A DNA stretch of 16,674 nucleotides, from contig JANXYE010000550.1 of the NCBI GenBank assembly GCA_025350285.1, positions 1 through 16,674 of the forward strand, in the 5' to 3' direction. How positions within the stretch are numbered: position 1 is the stretch's first letter; each line of letters starts with the position of its first letter. The notes beneath the pieces are model-generated. The model saw only the letters and a list, made by a program, of their open reading frames with translations. It was not told the DNA's origin and did no database searches. Shown here piece after piece: positions 5,344-14,210 of this stretch. This stretch comes from Chloroflexota bacterium. Lineage in GTDB: Bacteria > Chloroflexota > Dehalococcoidia > Tepidiformales > Tepidiformaceae. The translations under genes were made by a program, and so were the position numbers.

Positions 5344-7761
5344 TCAGTCTAGCAAGTCCGGTACGTGTCGAGCAGAGTGATCTGGTTGGAACACCGGGCG
5401 CGATTCTCCCTCTTCCCGCGCCCCAACGAGACCTTCGTCCTCGAGCCGTTCGATGAGCTTCGCGGCCTTCACGTAGCCCACCTGCAGGCGGCGCTGAAAG
5501 AGGCCCGGCGATACGCGCTGATGCTGAAGAGCGAGGACGCGGGCGCGGACCATGAGCGGGTCGTTCTCGTCGAGGTCGAAGTCCGGGTCGCCGCCGTTCC
5601 GCTCAATGAGCGCGCGCTCAAGCAGGTCGTCAGCCCGTTCCGGGGCGAGTTCGGCGAACCGTTCGTGAGTCCAGAACTGGACGAGCCGCTCCACTTCGCC
5701 ATCGGAGAGGTAGACCCCCTGGATACGGACGGGCTTCGAGGCGTCCGTCGGCATGTAGAGCATGTCTCCGCGGCCGAGGAGCTTCTCCGCGCCGCCGGTA
5801 TCGAGGATCGTGCGCGAGTCTGTCATGGACGTGACCGCGAATGCGATGCGCGTCGGGAAGTTCGCCTTGATAAGCCCGGTGATCACGTCCACGGAGGGCC
5901 GTTGTGTGGCCACCACAAGGTGAATCCCGGTGGCCCGCGCCAGCTGCGCCAGCCGGCAGATGAGCTTCTCTACCTCGACCGGAGCGGCCATCATCAGGTC
6001 CGCCAGCTCGTCGATGATGACCACCCAGTAGGGCAGCTTCTTCAGAATCTTTGGATGCTTGTTGTAGCTCTCGATGTTGCGCACGGCCATCGCGGCGAAC
6101 TTCTTGTAGCGAGCTTCCATCTCGGCTACGACCGCCTGTAGCGCCCCAACCACCTTCTCCACATCGACGATGACTTCGCTGAAGGCGAGGTGTGGGATTG
6201 GGCTGTACGGCGTCAGTTCGACGCGCTTCGGGTCGACCATCACGAAGCGCACCTCGTCGGGCGAGGCGTTCATCATGATCCCGGAGATGATCGCGTTGAT
6301 GCAGACGCTCTTGCCCGAGCCCGTGGCCCCGGCGATCAAGAGGTGTGGCATCTTCGCAAGGTCCGCAACCACGGGCACGCCCGAAACGCCACGTCCCAGG
6401 GCGACGGTGATCTTCGATTTGCGCAGGCTCTCCGTGAACTCCTTCGTCTCCATCACGCTTCGTAGCGTCACGACCGTGGCGCTGTCGTTCGGCACTTCGA
6501 TGCCAACGATCGCGCGGCCCGGTACCGGGGCCTCGATGCGCAGGCTCGGCGCCGCCAGGGCTAACGCGAGGTCGTTTTGGAGGGCCGTGATCCTGTTCAC
6601 GCGCACGCGCGTGCGAGATTGCTCGATCCGTTCCGTGAGCGGCCGCCCGTCCGTTCCCAATCGTGTCCGGCCCGTCTCGTCGCGAAGCTGGAGGTCCTTG
6701 TAGCGCACCTCCCAGCCTGGTTCGACACCGAACTGCGTGACCGTGGGGCCTTCGTTGACTTCGACTACGGAAGCATCGACGCCGAAGCTCGAGAGTGTGT
6801 CCACGATGAGCTGCGCGCGAGCCGCGTTGTCGTGCTTCCGGTGGATCGCCGGCATGGGCGTCTGGAGCAGATCCAGGGCCGGGTACTGCCACTTGCCGTG
6901 CGCACCGGGCAAGTCGAACCCGAGCTGTTCGGGCTCGGCCGCCTCAGCTTCGAGTTCCAGGTCAGGCGCGTTGGGTTCTGGCTGCGCTTCAACGGCCGTC
7001 TCCTGGCTCACAGGTGCGGGTAGGTCGAATGGCCCGGACCCAATCGGAGCGGTCCGCGCACGCCGGCGGTAGACCGTGCCCGGCCCACCGATAATCACTT
7101 CGTCGCTCAGTTCAGACCGCTGCGCCGGGCGCTGGACGATCGACCCGGCAATCGTCCGCGCGCGTTGCATCGCGCGGTGCGGCCAGCGCCGTTCCCAGGC
7201 GATCTCCACGCCTCGCGGGCCGTTGCGCGCGAGCCACATCGTCGGACGCGGCGCCAGCGTGGCCGCGGCGATGACGAATACGGACACCCAGACCAGCTTG
7301 CCCAGCACTCCGGAAACGAATCCGCGGCCGATGTCGCCCCCGAGCGAGACTCGTTTGAACGAGACGCTTCCGCTCGACCAGTCGGCTTCGTTGAGCCCCA
7401 GAGCTCCCCACAGGAACAACCCCAGAGCGAGGAACCCGAAAGCCCGCTGCCAGAAAATGCTCCCTTGCCGCCACGCTCGGGTGTGAATCGCCCAGGCGAT
7501 GCCCGCCGCCCATCCGGCCACCACGAACAGCCCCAGTCCGAACGTCCGCGAAACCCCGTCCCGCAGGTCGGTCAGCGCCGCCGGCACATCGACAATGAAC
7601 GGGAAGGCCGCCACACACGCGGCCAGCACCGCGACGCAGGCCCATGCGGCCCAGTCGTTGCGCAGCCGCTTCCACGTCCATTGCTTGTAGAACGGCTTAC
7701 CCCGGTGCGGCCTGGCGGCCGACCGCCGGGCGCGGGGCTTCGACTGTGTGCGTGCCGTCAT
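5344..7761 (-). CDS. ftsK: FtsK/SpoIIIE-family DNA translocase (805 aa)
   Basis: A basic N-terminus precedes about four membrane segments (roughly 41-58, 74-93, 107-124, 155-172), an acidic/Pro-rich linker (about 250-285), and the cytoplasmic motor. The motor shows Walker A GATGSGKS (478-485), Walker B VVIIDELADL (Asp584-Glu585), ATQRPSVDVITG, and a C-terminal winged-helix gamma domain (about 735-795, VGYVKAAKLIERLEDEGLVG) that reads polar KOPS-type sequences. The protein pumps chromosomal DNA through the division septum and activates dimer resolution. Between FGVEPGWE and VRVNRITALQNDLALALA there are about 35 extra residues (352-386) absent from the E. coli-type alignment. The ATG at 7761 has AAGGAG about 10 nt upstream. 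It lies between rnj and accDA. Confidence 0.95.
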   Translation of the reverse strand: MTARTQSKPRARRSAARPHRGKPFYKQWTWKRLRNDWAAWACVAVLAACVAAFPFIVDVPAALTDLRDGVSRTFGLGLFVVAGWAAGIAWAIHTRAWRQGSIFWQRAFGFLALGLFLWGALGLNEADWSSGSVSFKRVSLGGDIGRGFVSGVLGKLVWVSVFVIAAATLAPRPTMWLARNGPRGVEIAWERRWPHRAMQRARTIAGSIVQRPAQRSELSDEVIIGGPGTVYRRRARTAPIGSGPFDLPAPVSQETAVEAQPEPNAPDLELEAEAAEPEQLGFDLPGAHGKWQYPALDLLQTPMPAIHRKHDNAARAQLIVDTLSSFGVDASVVEVNEGPTVTQFGVEPGWEVRYKDLQLRDETGRTRLGTDGRPLTERIEQSRTRVRVNRITALQNDLALALAAPSLRIEAPVPGRAIVGIEVPNDSATVVTLRSVMETKEFTESLRKSKITVALGRGVSGVPVVADLAKMPHLLIAGATGSGKSVCINAIISGIMMNASPDEVRFVMVDPKRVELTPYSPIPHLAFSEVIVDVEKVVGALQAVVAEMEARYKKFAAMAVRNIESYNKHPKILKKLPYWVVIIDELADLMMAAPVEVEKLICRLAQLARATGIHLVVATQRPSVDVITGLIKANFPTRIAFAVTSMTDSRTILDTGGAEKLLGRGDMLYMPTDASKPVRIQGVYLSDGEVERLVQFWTHERFAELAPERADDLLERALIERNGGDPDFDLDENDPLMVRARVLALQHQRVSPGLFQRRLQVGYVKAAKLIERLEDEGLVGAREEGESRPVFQPDHSARHVPDLLD

Positions 7762-7894
7762 CGGCGCACCACTCCTTCGTTAGCTGGGACACGCAGCCCC
7801 GCGACTCGTGGCCCCGAACCGTGTACCGCGTCGCGCATGCCACCCGTGAGTTCTCGACTCTCGCCGGGGGGCTGACTACGCGTCGCGCCGGTGG

Positions 7895-9550
7895 CTAAAC
7901 CTCCACCGTTACCGTCAGCACCATTGGCCGGCGGCGGGTCTCATCGTACAGGAATTTGCTCAGCGCGTCCCTCACGCGAACGTTCACGTCACCGAACTCG
8001 GCGTAGTGCTCGGCGCCCTCGAGCGCCTTGGCGACGACCTGCTTGCTTCGCTCCAGCAGATCCTCCCGTTCCTCCACATCGACAAACCCGCGGCTGAGGA
8101 TCTCCGTTGGCGCCGCGAGCTTTCCGGTCTGCTTGTCCACGGTCGTAATCGCGACCACAACGCCATCCGTGGAAAGGTGGGCCCGGTCGCGAAGAATGTG
8201 CTGGTCGACGTCCCCGATGCCGAGACCGTCCACGTAGACGTAGCTCGCTGGCACGCGCCCGGAGATGAAGGCCGCATCCTCATTGATTTCGAGGACGTCG
8301 CCGTCCGTCATAACGAACGCATTCCCCTCCGGTACGCCCACGGACTCGGCGAGCTTCGCGTGGACGACCATGTGCCGGTATTCGCCGTGGATCGGCACGA
8401 AGTACTCCGGCTGGAGCAGGCCCTGGATGATCTTGAGCTCTTCCCGGCTGGCGTGGCCGCGGACGTGAATATTCTGCACGCGATTATACATAACGTCGGC
8501 GCCGAGCCGGAACAGGTTGTCCACGTTCCGGTAGACGGCCTGCTCGTTCCCGGGGATGGCCGTCGCCGAGAGGACGATCGTGTCGCCCTTTTCGATGTTG
8601 ATGTGGCGGTGGTCGCCGTTCGCCATCTTCGTGAGCGCGCTGGTCGGCTCGCCCTGGCTGCCCGTCGTCACGACCACGAGCTTTTCCTTGGGCGTGTTTC
8701 GCATCTCCTCGACACCGATAAGCACACCGTTCGGTACGTTGAGATACTCGAGTTGGCGGGCCATCGCGACGTTGTCAATCATCGAACGGCCGGTCACGAA
8801 GACCTTGCGGTGGGTGAACACGGCGCCGTCGATCACCTGCTGGATGCGCGCGATGAGCGAAGCGAAGGTCGCGATAATCACTCGCCCTTTGGCGTTCACG
8901 AGGATGTTGCGGAGCGCCTCGCCGACGAGTTGTTCGCTTGGGGTGAAGCCTTCCTGCTCGGCGTACGTCGAGTCCGCCATCAGCAGCAGGCAGCCCTCCG
9001 CACCGATCTGCGCCAGCCGGATGAGGTCCGTGTGCTGATCCATCACCGGTGTGTGGTCGATCTTGAAGTCGCCGGTATGGATGAGCGGCCCGAGCGGCGT
9101 TCGGATGATCAGCCCGCAAGCGTCCGGGATGCTGTGAGCGACGGTGAAGAACTCCACGGTGAAAACGCCCGCCTCGATCACGTCGCCCGGCTTGACCACG
9201 TGGAGGTCGGTCTTTTGCAGCAGCCGGTGCTCCTGGAGCTTCACCCGCACCAGGCCCTGGGTTAGGGTCGCGCCGTAAATCGGCGCGTTGAACTCGCGCA
9301 GGAAGTAGGGCAGCGCGCCCACGTGGTCTTCGTGCCCGTGCGTGAGAAACACGGCCCGCAGCTTCTCCCGGTGCTCCCGCAGGTAGGTGAAGTCCGGGAT
9401 GACGAGGTCCACCCCGAGCATCTCTTCCTCGGGGAACATGAGGCCGACATCGACGACGATGATGTCGTCGCCGTACTCGATCAGCATCATGTTGCGGCCG
9501 ATTTCGCCGAGGCCGCCGAGGGGAATTACGCGCAGGTTGGGTTTGGTCAT
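7895..9550 (-). CDS. rnj: Ribonuclease J (metallo-beta-lactamase / beta-CASP), about 551 aa
   Basis: The metallo-beta-lactamase motif HGHEDHVGA (His71, His73, Asp75, His76 from the chosen start), AHSIPDACG, HTGDFKIDHTP, and the beta-CASP motifs ATFASLIARIQQ, HVRGHASREELK and HGEYRH are all in place, so the enzyme should be active. RNase J is a 5'-3' exonuclease and endonuclease of mRNA and rRNA maturation, in the cytoplasm. Length matches the family (about 555). The frame extends to 9604, but that would overlap udg. Two nearby ATGs compete: 9565 (no ribosome site) and 9550 (AGAGAA 4 nt upstream, followed by TKPNLRVIPLGGLGEIG, as usual for the family); I chose 9550 with modest certainty. About 130 nt with no visible gene separate it from ftsK. 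Confidence 0.93.
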   Translation of the reverse strand: MTKPNLRVIPLGGLGEIGRNMMLIEYGDDIIVVDVGLMFPEEEMLGVDLVIPDFTYLREHREKLRAVFLTHGHEDHVGALPYFLREFNAPIYGATLTQGLVRVKLQEHRLLQKTDLHVVKPGDVIEAGVFTVEFFTVAHSIPDACGLIIRTPLGPLIHTGDFKIDHTPVMDQHTDLIRLAQIGAEGCLLLMADSTYAEQEGFTPSEQLVGEALRNILVNAKGRVIIATFASLIARIQQVIDGAVFTHRKVFVTGRSMIDNVAMARQLEYLNVPNGVLIGVEEMRNTPKEKLVVVTTGSQGEPTSALTKMANGDHRHINIEKGDTIVLSATAIPGNEQAVYRNVDNLFRLGADVMYNRVQNIHVRGHASREELKIIQGLLQPEYFVPIHGEYRHMVVHAKLAESVGVPEGNAFVMTDGDVLEINEDAAFISGRVPASYVYVDGLGIGDVDQHILRDRAHLSTDGVVVAITTVDKQTGKLAAPTEILSRGFVDVEEREDLLERSKQVVAKALEGAEHYAEFGDVNVRVRDALSKFLYDETRRRPMVLTVTVEV

Positions 9551-9575
9551 GGTGTTCTCTGTCATTCGAAAAGTT

Positions 9576-10361
9576 TCATCTGCCGTTGTTCTGCCGGTGG
9601 GCAAGCGCTCCGGCGGGCGCGTCAGTTTTCTCGATGGTGGGCGGCGCTCCCGCCCCGTCGTTTCGCTGTTGTTCGAGTGTGGCCCCCGCCGCGATAGGCG
9701 CGACCCCGGACGCCGGGTCGCCGTTCAGGCTGTCCGCCCCATGGGCTGGCGCCGGGGCCCGCGGTGGCGGCGCGCCCCCCGCCTGGAGTAAGCCCGCCTG
9801 GCCACGTGCCCGCGCCAGCAAGGCCGGGAGCGTGCGGAAATCGGTCAACATCACCTCGCGCAGGTTCCCCTGGTGGAGGGCCGCCGCCGGGTGATACATC
9901 GGCACGTAGAACCGCCCCGCCGTCTCTCGCGGCTGGCCGTGAACGCGCGAAATCACCTGGTTCGGGAAGAACTTCGCCATGCTGAAGCGCCCCAGCGTCA
10001 CGATTACCAGCGGGTCAACGAGGTCGATCTGCTCATCAAGGTAGTCCCGGCAGGCGTCGATCTCCGCGGGCAGCGGATCGCGGTTGCCCGGCGGGCGGCA
10101 TTTCAGCACGTTGCAGATGTACACCTCTTCGCGCCCCAACCCGGCCGCAGCCAGCAGTTCGCCCAGGAAGTTGCCGGCCGCGCCAACGAACGGCCGGCCC
10201 AGCTTGTCTTCATTCGCGCCCGGAGCCTCGCCGATGAACATCACCTCGGCGGCCAGCGGGCCTTCGCCCGGCACCGCCAGCGTCCGCGTTTTCGCCAAAG
10301 CGCAGAGCTGGCAGCCGCGCACGCGGGCGTACAGGCCGGCGGCTATCTCTTCGGCGCTCAC
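9576..10361 (-). CDS. Family 4 uracil-DNA glycosylase with Pro/Ala-rich tail (261 aa)
   Basis: The core has family 4 (UdgA-like) signatures: GEAPGANEDKLGRPFVGAAG near residues 45-65, the [4Fe-4S] cysteines (CQLC near the start, C in NVLKCRPPGNRD, C in DACRDYL), and the MYHPAAALHQ uracil-recognition motif. It removes uracil arising from cytosine deamination in DNA. The catalytic core ends near residue 195; the remaining 65 residues are Ala/Pro/Gly-rich and probably disordered, beyond the usual family length of about 200. The start is GTG at 10361, whose last two bases overlap the TGA of the upstream tauE-like gene (GTGA), a standard coupling arrangement. The frame runs open to 11303, but that extension only mirrors the permease gene in another frame. 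Confidence 0.9.
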   Translation of the reverse strand: MSAEEIAAGLYARVRGCQLCALAKTRTLAVPGEGPLAAEVMFIGEAPGANEDKLGRPFVGAAGNFLGELLAAAGLGREEVYICNVLKCRPPGNRDPLPAEIDACRDYLDEQIDLVDPLVIVTLGRFSMAKFFPNQVISRVHGQPRETAGRFYVPMYHPAAALHQGNLREVMLTDFRTLPALLARARGQAGLLQAGGAPPPRAPAPAHGADSLNGDPASGVAPIAAGATLEQQRNDGAGAPPTIEKTDAPAGALAHRQNNGR

Positions 10362-11167
10362 GCGGCCGCGCCCTCCGCCGCAAGCGCCGCCCGATCGCGC
10401 CGAAGGTTCAGCGTCGCGGTCGCGAACATCTGCACACCGACAAGCACGAGCACTACGGCGAAGATGCGCTGGAGCACATCGCCATCGAGCCACGAAGCGA
10501 CCAGCGCGCCGCCCATCCCGGCCGGCACCGCCAGCGGCGCGATCCACTTCGCCGCCGCGGTATCCACCGAGCCGTGCCGCGCGTGCGTCAGCGCCCCGGT
10601 GATTGCGGCCCCGACGATCACGCAGAGCGAAACGCCCTGCGCCTCGTGCTGGTCCGTCCCGAGCAAAATCACGAGCGCTGGAACGAAGATCGCTCCACCG
10701 CCCACGCCCAGCGCCCCGGCAACCAGCCCCCCGATGAGGCCGATGCCGCCGCCGAGCAGCGCTTCGCTCGCGCCGTGCACATCGAAAATGGCGTCCACAC
10801 TCTGGACCAGGAGCAGCCGCAGCCCGACCGCGAACACGAACGCCCCGAAGACCTGCCGCAGGCGCATCGCCGGCAGGAACTGCACCAGCCTTGCCCCAAC
10901 GTACGCACCTACAAGCGAGGCGGGCAGGAGCACGCCGACCAGCCCCCAGTTCACCCCGTCGCGCACCTGGTAGACCAGGGCGCTCGCCGCCGCCGCGAAA
11001 ATGATCACTACCAGCGATGTCCCGTGCGCCGTGTGCTGGCGCATGCGCAGCACGCCGGTCATCAGCGGGACCATGATGGCGCCACCGCCCACGCCGGTGA
11101 GGCCGCTGAAGAAGCCTCCGCCCAGGCCCGTCGCCGCGAGACCAACCGCCGAATGGCGTTCGCTCAT
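10358..11167 (-). CDS. TauE/SafE-family membrane permease, second copy (269 aa)
   Basis: Two homologous halves are clear: GGFFSGLTGVGGGAIMVPLM (about residues 17-36) and a second LVAGALGVGGGAIFVPALVILLG (about residues 147-169), each leading into hydrophobic helices, for roughly eight membrane spans. Family members move sulfur-containing or organic anions across the cytoplasmic membrane; the substrate here cannot be read. It is complete, unlike the other tauE-like gene whose start is uncertain, and the two are only distantly similar. ATGA links its start to the tatC stop (4-nt overlap), and GTGA links its stop to the udg start, so it is translated as part of the tatC-tauE-udg chain. Confidence 0.9.
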   Translation of the reverse strand: MSERHSAVGLAATGLGGGFFSGLTGVGGGAIMVPLMTGVLRMRQHTAHGTSLVVIIFAAAASALVYQVRDGVNWGLVGVLLPASLVGAYVGARLVQFLPAMRLRQVFGAFVFAVGLRLLLVQSVDAIFDVHGASEALLGGGIGLIGGLVAGALGVGGGAIFVPALVILLGTDQHEAQGVSLCVIVGAAITGALTHARHGSVDTAAAKWIAPLAVPAGMGGALVASWLDGDVLQRIFAVVLVLVGVQMFATATLNLRRDRAALAAEGAAA

Positions 11168-11961
11168 GCCGCTGGCTGGCCTCTCGGCTTACGCGGCTGA
11201 AGCATGTACGCAAACGCCACCCCAAGGGCGTAAAGCGCGAACATCGGCCCCGCCACGAGCATCTGATTATACGGGTCCGGTGTTGGAGTGATGACGGCTG
11301 CAAGAATAACGATGATCAGTACCGCGTAACGCCAGAACTTCAGCATCTGCCTGGGACGGATCACGCCCAGCTTCCCGACGATGCCCAGCACGACTGGCAT
11401 TTCGAACGAGAGCCCGACGAAGAATATGATTCGTGTGACGAAATCCATGTATGCCTGAATGCCTATCTTCGTCTCGATCTGCTTGCTCCCCAGGTCCAAC
11501 AGGAAATTGAGGGAGGCCGGCAGGATGATGAAGTAGGCGAAGGCCATGCCCGCAACCAGGAACAGAATCGCACCCAGCACGCCCGGCAACAACCATTTTC
11601 GCTCCCGTGGGGTGAGCCCGGGGACGACGAACATCAGTAGCTGATAAATCATGACCGGCGAGGCGAGGATTACTCCGCCGTAGAGGCCGATCTTGAAGAT
11701 GGCGGAGATCCGATCCGTGGGCGAGAAGCTGGTCAGCGTGAATTCCGGGTGATCCACACGCGCGGGCGCGAGCAGCCAGCCCAAGATGCTCTCCCAGAAG
11801 AGGAAAGAGACCAGCGACCCAATGACCAGCGCCAGCGCGCAGATGATGACGCGGTTGCGCAGCTCCTTGAGATGATCGATGAGCGTCATGTCGGGCCCGC
11901 CGTGGTGGCCCTCGACGGGTTTCAGGTCGGGAGGCGGTTCCTGGGCCGGCTGTGCGCTCAT
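11164..11961 (-). CDS. tatC: Sec-independent protein translocase TatC (265 aa)
   Basis: The N-terminal signature MTLIDHLKELRNRVI, the cytoplasmic loop motif VPGLTPRERKWLLPG, and FAYFIILPASLNFLL ... LSFEMPVVLGIVGKLGVI are diagnostic; six hydrophobic spans can be traced. TatC binds the twin-arginine signal peptide and, with TatA/TatB proteins, exports folded proteins. I chose the ATG at 11961 because GGAGG sits 6 nt before it; the frame also opens at 11991 without such a site. A Pro-rich cytoplasmic N-tail of about 25 residues precedes the core. tatB lies 70 nt upstream and a TauE-like permease gene overlaps by 4 nt downstream. Confidence 0.95.
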   Translation of the reverse strand: MSAQPAQEPPPDLKPVEGHHGGPDMTLIDHLKELRNRVIICALALVIGSLVSFLFWESILGWLLAPARVDHPEFTLTSFSPTDRISAIFKIGLYGGVILASPVMIYQLLMFVVPGLTPRERKWLLPGVLGAILFLVAGMAFAYFIILPASLNFLLDLGSKQIETKIGIQAYMDFVTRIIFFVGLSFEMPVVLGIVGKLGVIRPRQMLKFWRYAVLIIVILAAVITPTPDPYNQMLVAGPMFALYALGVAFAYMLQPRKPRGQPAA

Positions 11962-12031
11962 GTCAGGCCTCCGGACAGGGGCCGGGGACATCGGCTTTTC
12001 GCCGGGCTAGCCGCGCGCGTCTTGTCCATCG

Positions 12032-12562
12032 CTAAAACACCAGTGGAGGCGGAGGCGCCGCCGGCGGGGCCCCCACGTATGGCGCCCGTGTGGCTGGAGG
12101 CGAAGAGGCCGGCCCCGCGCTTGCCGGCGGCAGCGAAGGCAGGTTCGGTAGCGCCGATGTATCGAACGCACCCGGTGCATACACACTGGCCAGCGCCGGC
12201 GATTGGTTTACCGGGCTTCCATCGATATTCACGACATTCGCGTGTGCCAGGTGCGTCACATCCTGGACCTGGCTCTGCACCTCGGCCGTCACCGAGCGCA
12301 TCTCGGACGCGAACTTCTGCTGCTCCACGCGCAACGCCTGGGACGCCTCGGACATTTCGCCCTTGACCGTCTTGTATTGCTCTTCGATGTAGCCGATCTC
12401 TTCGCTGAATTCGCTGCGCACCGCCCGGGCGTAGGACTGCATCGTGCGGACGGCTTTGCCGATCTGGTAGGCCACGTTCGGAAGCCGCTCAGGGCCGACG
12501 ACCACGAGGGCCACGACCATGATTAGCGCGATTTCTTGCCAACCGACGCCCAAGAACTGCAC
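12032..12562 (-). CDS. tatB: TatA/TatB-family translocase subunit with Pro-rich tail (176 aa)
   Basis: The N-terminal hydrophobic helix MQFLGVGWQEIALIMVVALVVVGPERLPNVA followed by an amphipathic helix is the TatA/B hallmark. The VGPERLP motif and total length favour TatB over TatA. A long charged helical stretch (about residues 50-105) comes next, then a Pro/Ser/Ala-rich tail ending PPPPLVF. It should join TatC in the twin-arginine receptor complex; no separate tatA is present in this window. The start is GTG with GGAGGAGG 5 nt upstream, one of the strongest ribosome sites here. It lies 50 nt after acpP and 70 nt before tatC. Confidence 0.88.
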   Translation of the reverse strand: MQFLGVGWQEIALIMVVALVVVGPERLPNVAYQIGKAVRTMQSYARAVRSEFSEEIGYIEEQYKTVKGEMSEASQALRVEQQKFASEMRSVTAEVQSQVQDVTHLAHANVVNIDGSPVNQSPALASVYAPGAFDTSALPNLPSLPPASAGPASSPPATRAPYVGAPPAAPPPPLVF

Positions 12563-12612
12563 GTCAGCCTCCTCCAGCTCGAGGGCTCGCCGCCCGTCCG
12601 CCGCGGAGCAGG

Positions 12613-12873
12613 CTACTTGTCCTCGATGCCATGATCCCTAAGGTAATCTACGGCGTCCTGCACGGTCGCGATCTTTTCCGCATCTTCATCGCTGATCTCT
12701 AGTTCGCCGGCATCCCCGGAAAACTCCTCTTCGAGCGACATAATGAGTTCGACGAGGTCCAGGGAGTCGGCGTTGAGGTCGTCCACGAAGGATGCGTTGG
12801 GAGCCACTTCCTCCTCCTCAACACCAAGCTGTTCGACCACGATAGCGCGGACGCGTTCGAAAACAGTAGACAA
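12613..12873 (-). CDS. acpP: Acyl carrier protein (86 aa)
   Basis: A small acidic four-helix protein with the phosphopantetheine attachment motif DSLDLVE (Ser37). It carries the growing acyl chain in type II fatty-acid synthesis, matching fabG upstream and accDA downstream in the same block. Length is close to the usual 77-80, with a slightly extended acidic [16 protein letters not shown] region. The start codon is TTG, supported by GAGGAGA 8-9 nt upstream within the end of nusB; the nusB stop is 2 nt before this TTG, so translation is probably coupled. No ATG in frame gives a full-length protein, so the rare start appears real and may tune output. Confidence 0.93.
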   Translation of the reverse strand: MSTVFERVRAIVVEQLGVEEEEVAPNASFVDDLNADSLDLVELIMSLEEEFSGDAGELEISDEDAEKIATVQDAVDYLRDHGIEDK

Positions 12874-12875
12874 GT

Positions 12876-13364
12876 TCAGTTCTCCTCAGGGCTTGCAACG
12901 AGCGCCCCCTGGGGCGCCCGAGAGGCCGCTCTTGCGGCCCGGATTCGTTCGCTCACGGTACGTAGCACGCCGTTCACAAAGCCGGGCGTGCTCTCGCCAC
13001 CGTACCGGTGTGCCAACTCGACGGCCTCGTTTACGACGGCTCCGGCGGGCGCGGCATCATCAGTCAGCAGTTCCCATATTGCAAGCCGAAGAATGTTCCG
13101 GTCAACGACGGCCATCGTGTCGACTGGATACTGCGTTGCCGCATTCTGAATGTATTCATCAAGTTCGGGGATTCGCTTGAGCACTCCCCGCAGGGCCCCG
13201 CGCCCGAAGCCGCTGGGCCCAGGCGCGGCCAGGGCCGGATCCTCCTCCGATTCGTCTTCCACGCGGCGGTTGTAGGCCGTTTCCGGGTCGTGATTCGACG
13301 TCTCGGATTCGTAGAGGGCCTCCACCACGAGGAAGCGGGCGCGCCGCATCACACTGTCCGTCAT
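12876..13364 (-). CDS. nusB: Transcription antitermination factor NusB (162 aa)
   Basis: The opening [16 protein letters not shown] and the C-terminal half [17 protein letters not shown] ... [28 protein letters not shown] are classic NusB. The protein binds boxA RNA with NusE and supports rRNA antitermination. Between the first helix and the conserved core the sequence [25 protein letters not shown] is longer and more acidic than usual. The ATG overlaps the fabG stop by 4 nt (ATGA). Its 3' end contains the ribosome site of acpP. A position between fabG and acpP is unusual and suggests shared growth-rate control. Confidence 0.93.
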   Translation of the reverse strand: MTDSVMRRARFLVVEALYESETSNHDPETAYNRRVEDESEEDPALAAPGPSGFGRGALRGVLKRIPELDEYIQNAATQYPVDTMAVVDRNILRLAIWELLTDDAAPAGAVVNEAVELAHRYGGESTPGFVNGVLRTVSERIRAARAASRAPQGALVASPEEN

Positions 13365-14104
13365 GCCATCACCATGCCGCCATCAACGTGGATGCACTGT
13401 CCCGTGATGTAGCCCGCCCCCGCGCTCGCCAGGAACGCGACCAACGGCGCCACCTCATTCGCGGCCGCCATCCGGCCCAGCGGCACCTGACCCATCACCG
13501 CCGCGACCTGTTGTTCCGTCATCGCGGCCGTGATGTCCGTCTGAATGAACCCCGGCGCCACCGCGTTCACCGTAATCCCGCGCGAGGCCACTTCCCGCGC
13601 CACCGCCCGCGTGAAGCCGATGAGCCCCGCCTTGGCCGCCGCGTAGTTCGCCTGACCGGCGTTGCCGATCACCCCGACGACGCTCGTGACGTTGATGATC
13701 CGCCCGCCTCGTGCCCGTAGCATCGGCCGCATCGCCGCCTTCGTCACCAGGAAGGCGCCACGCAGGTTCGTATTGTGCACAGCGTCCCAGTCGTCTTCAG
13801 ACATGCGCATGAGCAGCCCGTCCCGCGTGATCCCGGCGTTGTTGACGAGCACATCCAGCGCGCCGAAGCGGTCCACGGTCGCCTTCACGATCGCCGCCGC
13901 ATCGTTGGCACTGGCGACATCGCCACGCAGAGCGAACGCATCGCCTCCGCCGGCTTCGATCTCGGCCACGACTTCATCGGCCGCCGCCGCGGACGATTGG
14001 AAGTTGACGGCGACGCGCGCGCCCTCCCGTGCCAGCTCCAGGCAGATTGCGCGGCCAATCCCGCGCGATCCCCCCGTCACGAGCGCCGCCTTGCCATCAA
14101 GCAT
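13361..14104 (-). CDS. fabG: 3-oxoacyl-ACP reductase FabG (247 aa)
   Basis: A complete short-chain dehydrogenase of the usual FabG length. Visible are the NADPH-binding TGGSRGIG (10-17), NNAG (88-91), Asn113 in NTNLRGAF, catalytic Ser141 (NVTS), Tyr154 and Lys158 (YAAAK), and VNAVAPGFIQTD. It reduces 3-oxoacyl-ACP in fatty-acid elongation; acpP is two genes downstream. I chose the ATG at 14104 because it starts the standard MLDGKAALVTGG; a GAGAGGG purine run is about 10 nt upstream. The frame stays open to 14383, but that region holds a palindromic repeat. It is the first gene of the minus-strand block, divergent from an SDR gene. Confidence 0.93.
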   Translation of the reverse strand: MLDGKAALVTGGSRGIGRAICLELAREGARVAVNFQSSAAAADEVVAEIEAGGGDAFALRGDVASANDAAAIVKATVDRFGALDVLVNNAGITRDGLLMRMSEDDWDAVHNTNLRGAFLVTKAAMRPMLRARGGRIINVTSVVGVIGNAGQANYAAAKAGLIGFTRAVAREVASRGITVNAVAPGFIQTDITAAMTEQQVAAVMGQVPLGRMAAANEVAPLVAFLASAGAGYITGQCIHVDGGMVMA

Positions 14105-14210
14105 CCCCACGTACCCTCTCTGCTCCGCCCGCCTCTCACGATACCCCGTCCGCGAGCGATGCGGCACTTCTCGGCTGCCTCGATGTCGGGGGGGCCGAAG
14201 TTGGCGCGAC

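Noticed and set aside
10362..11303. Upstream extension of the udg frame
   Set aside because: It is the tauE-like gene read in another frame; the GTG at 10361 overlapping the upstream stop is the natural start.
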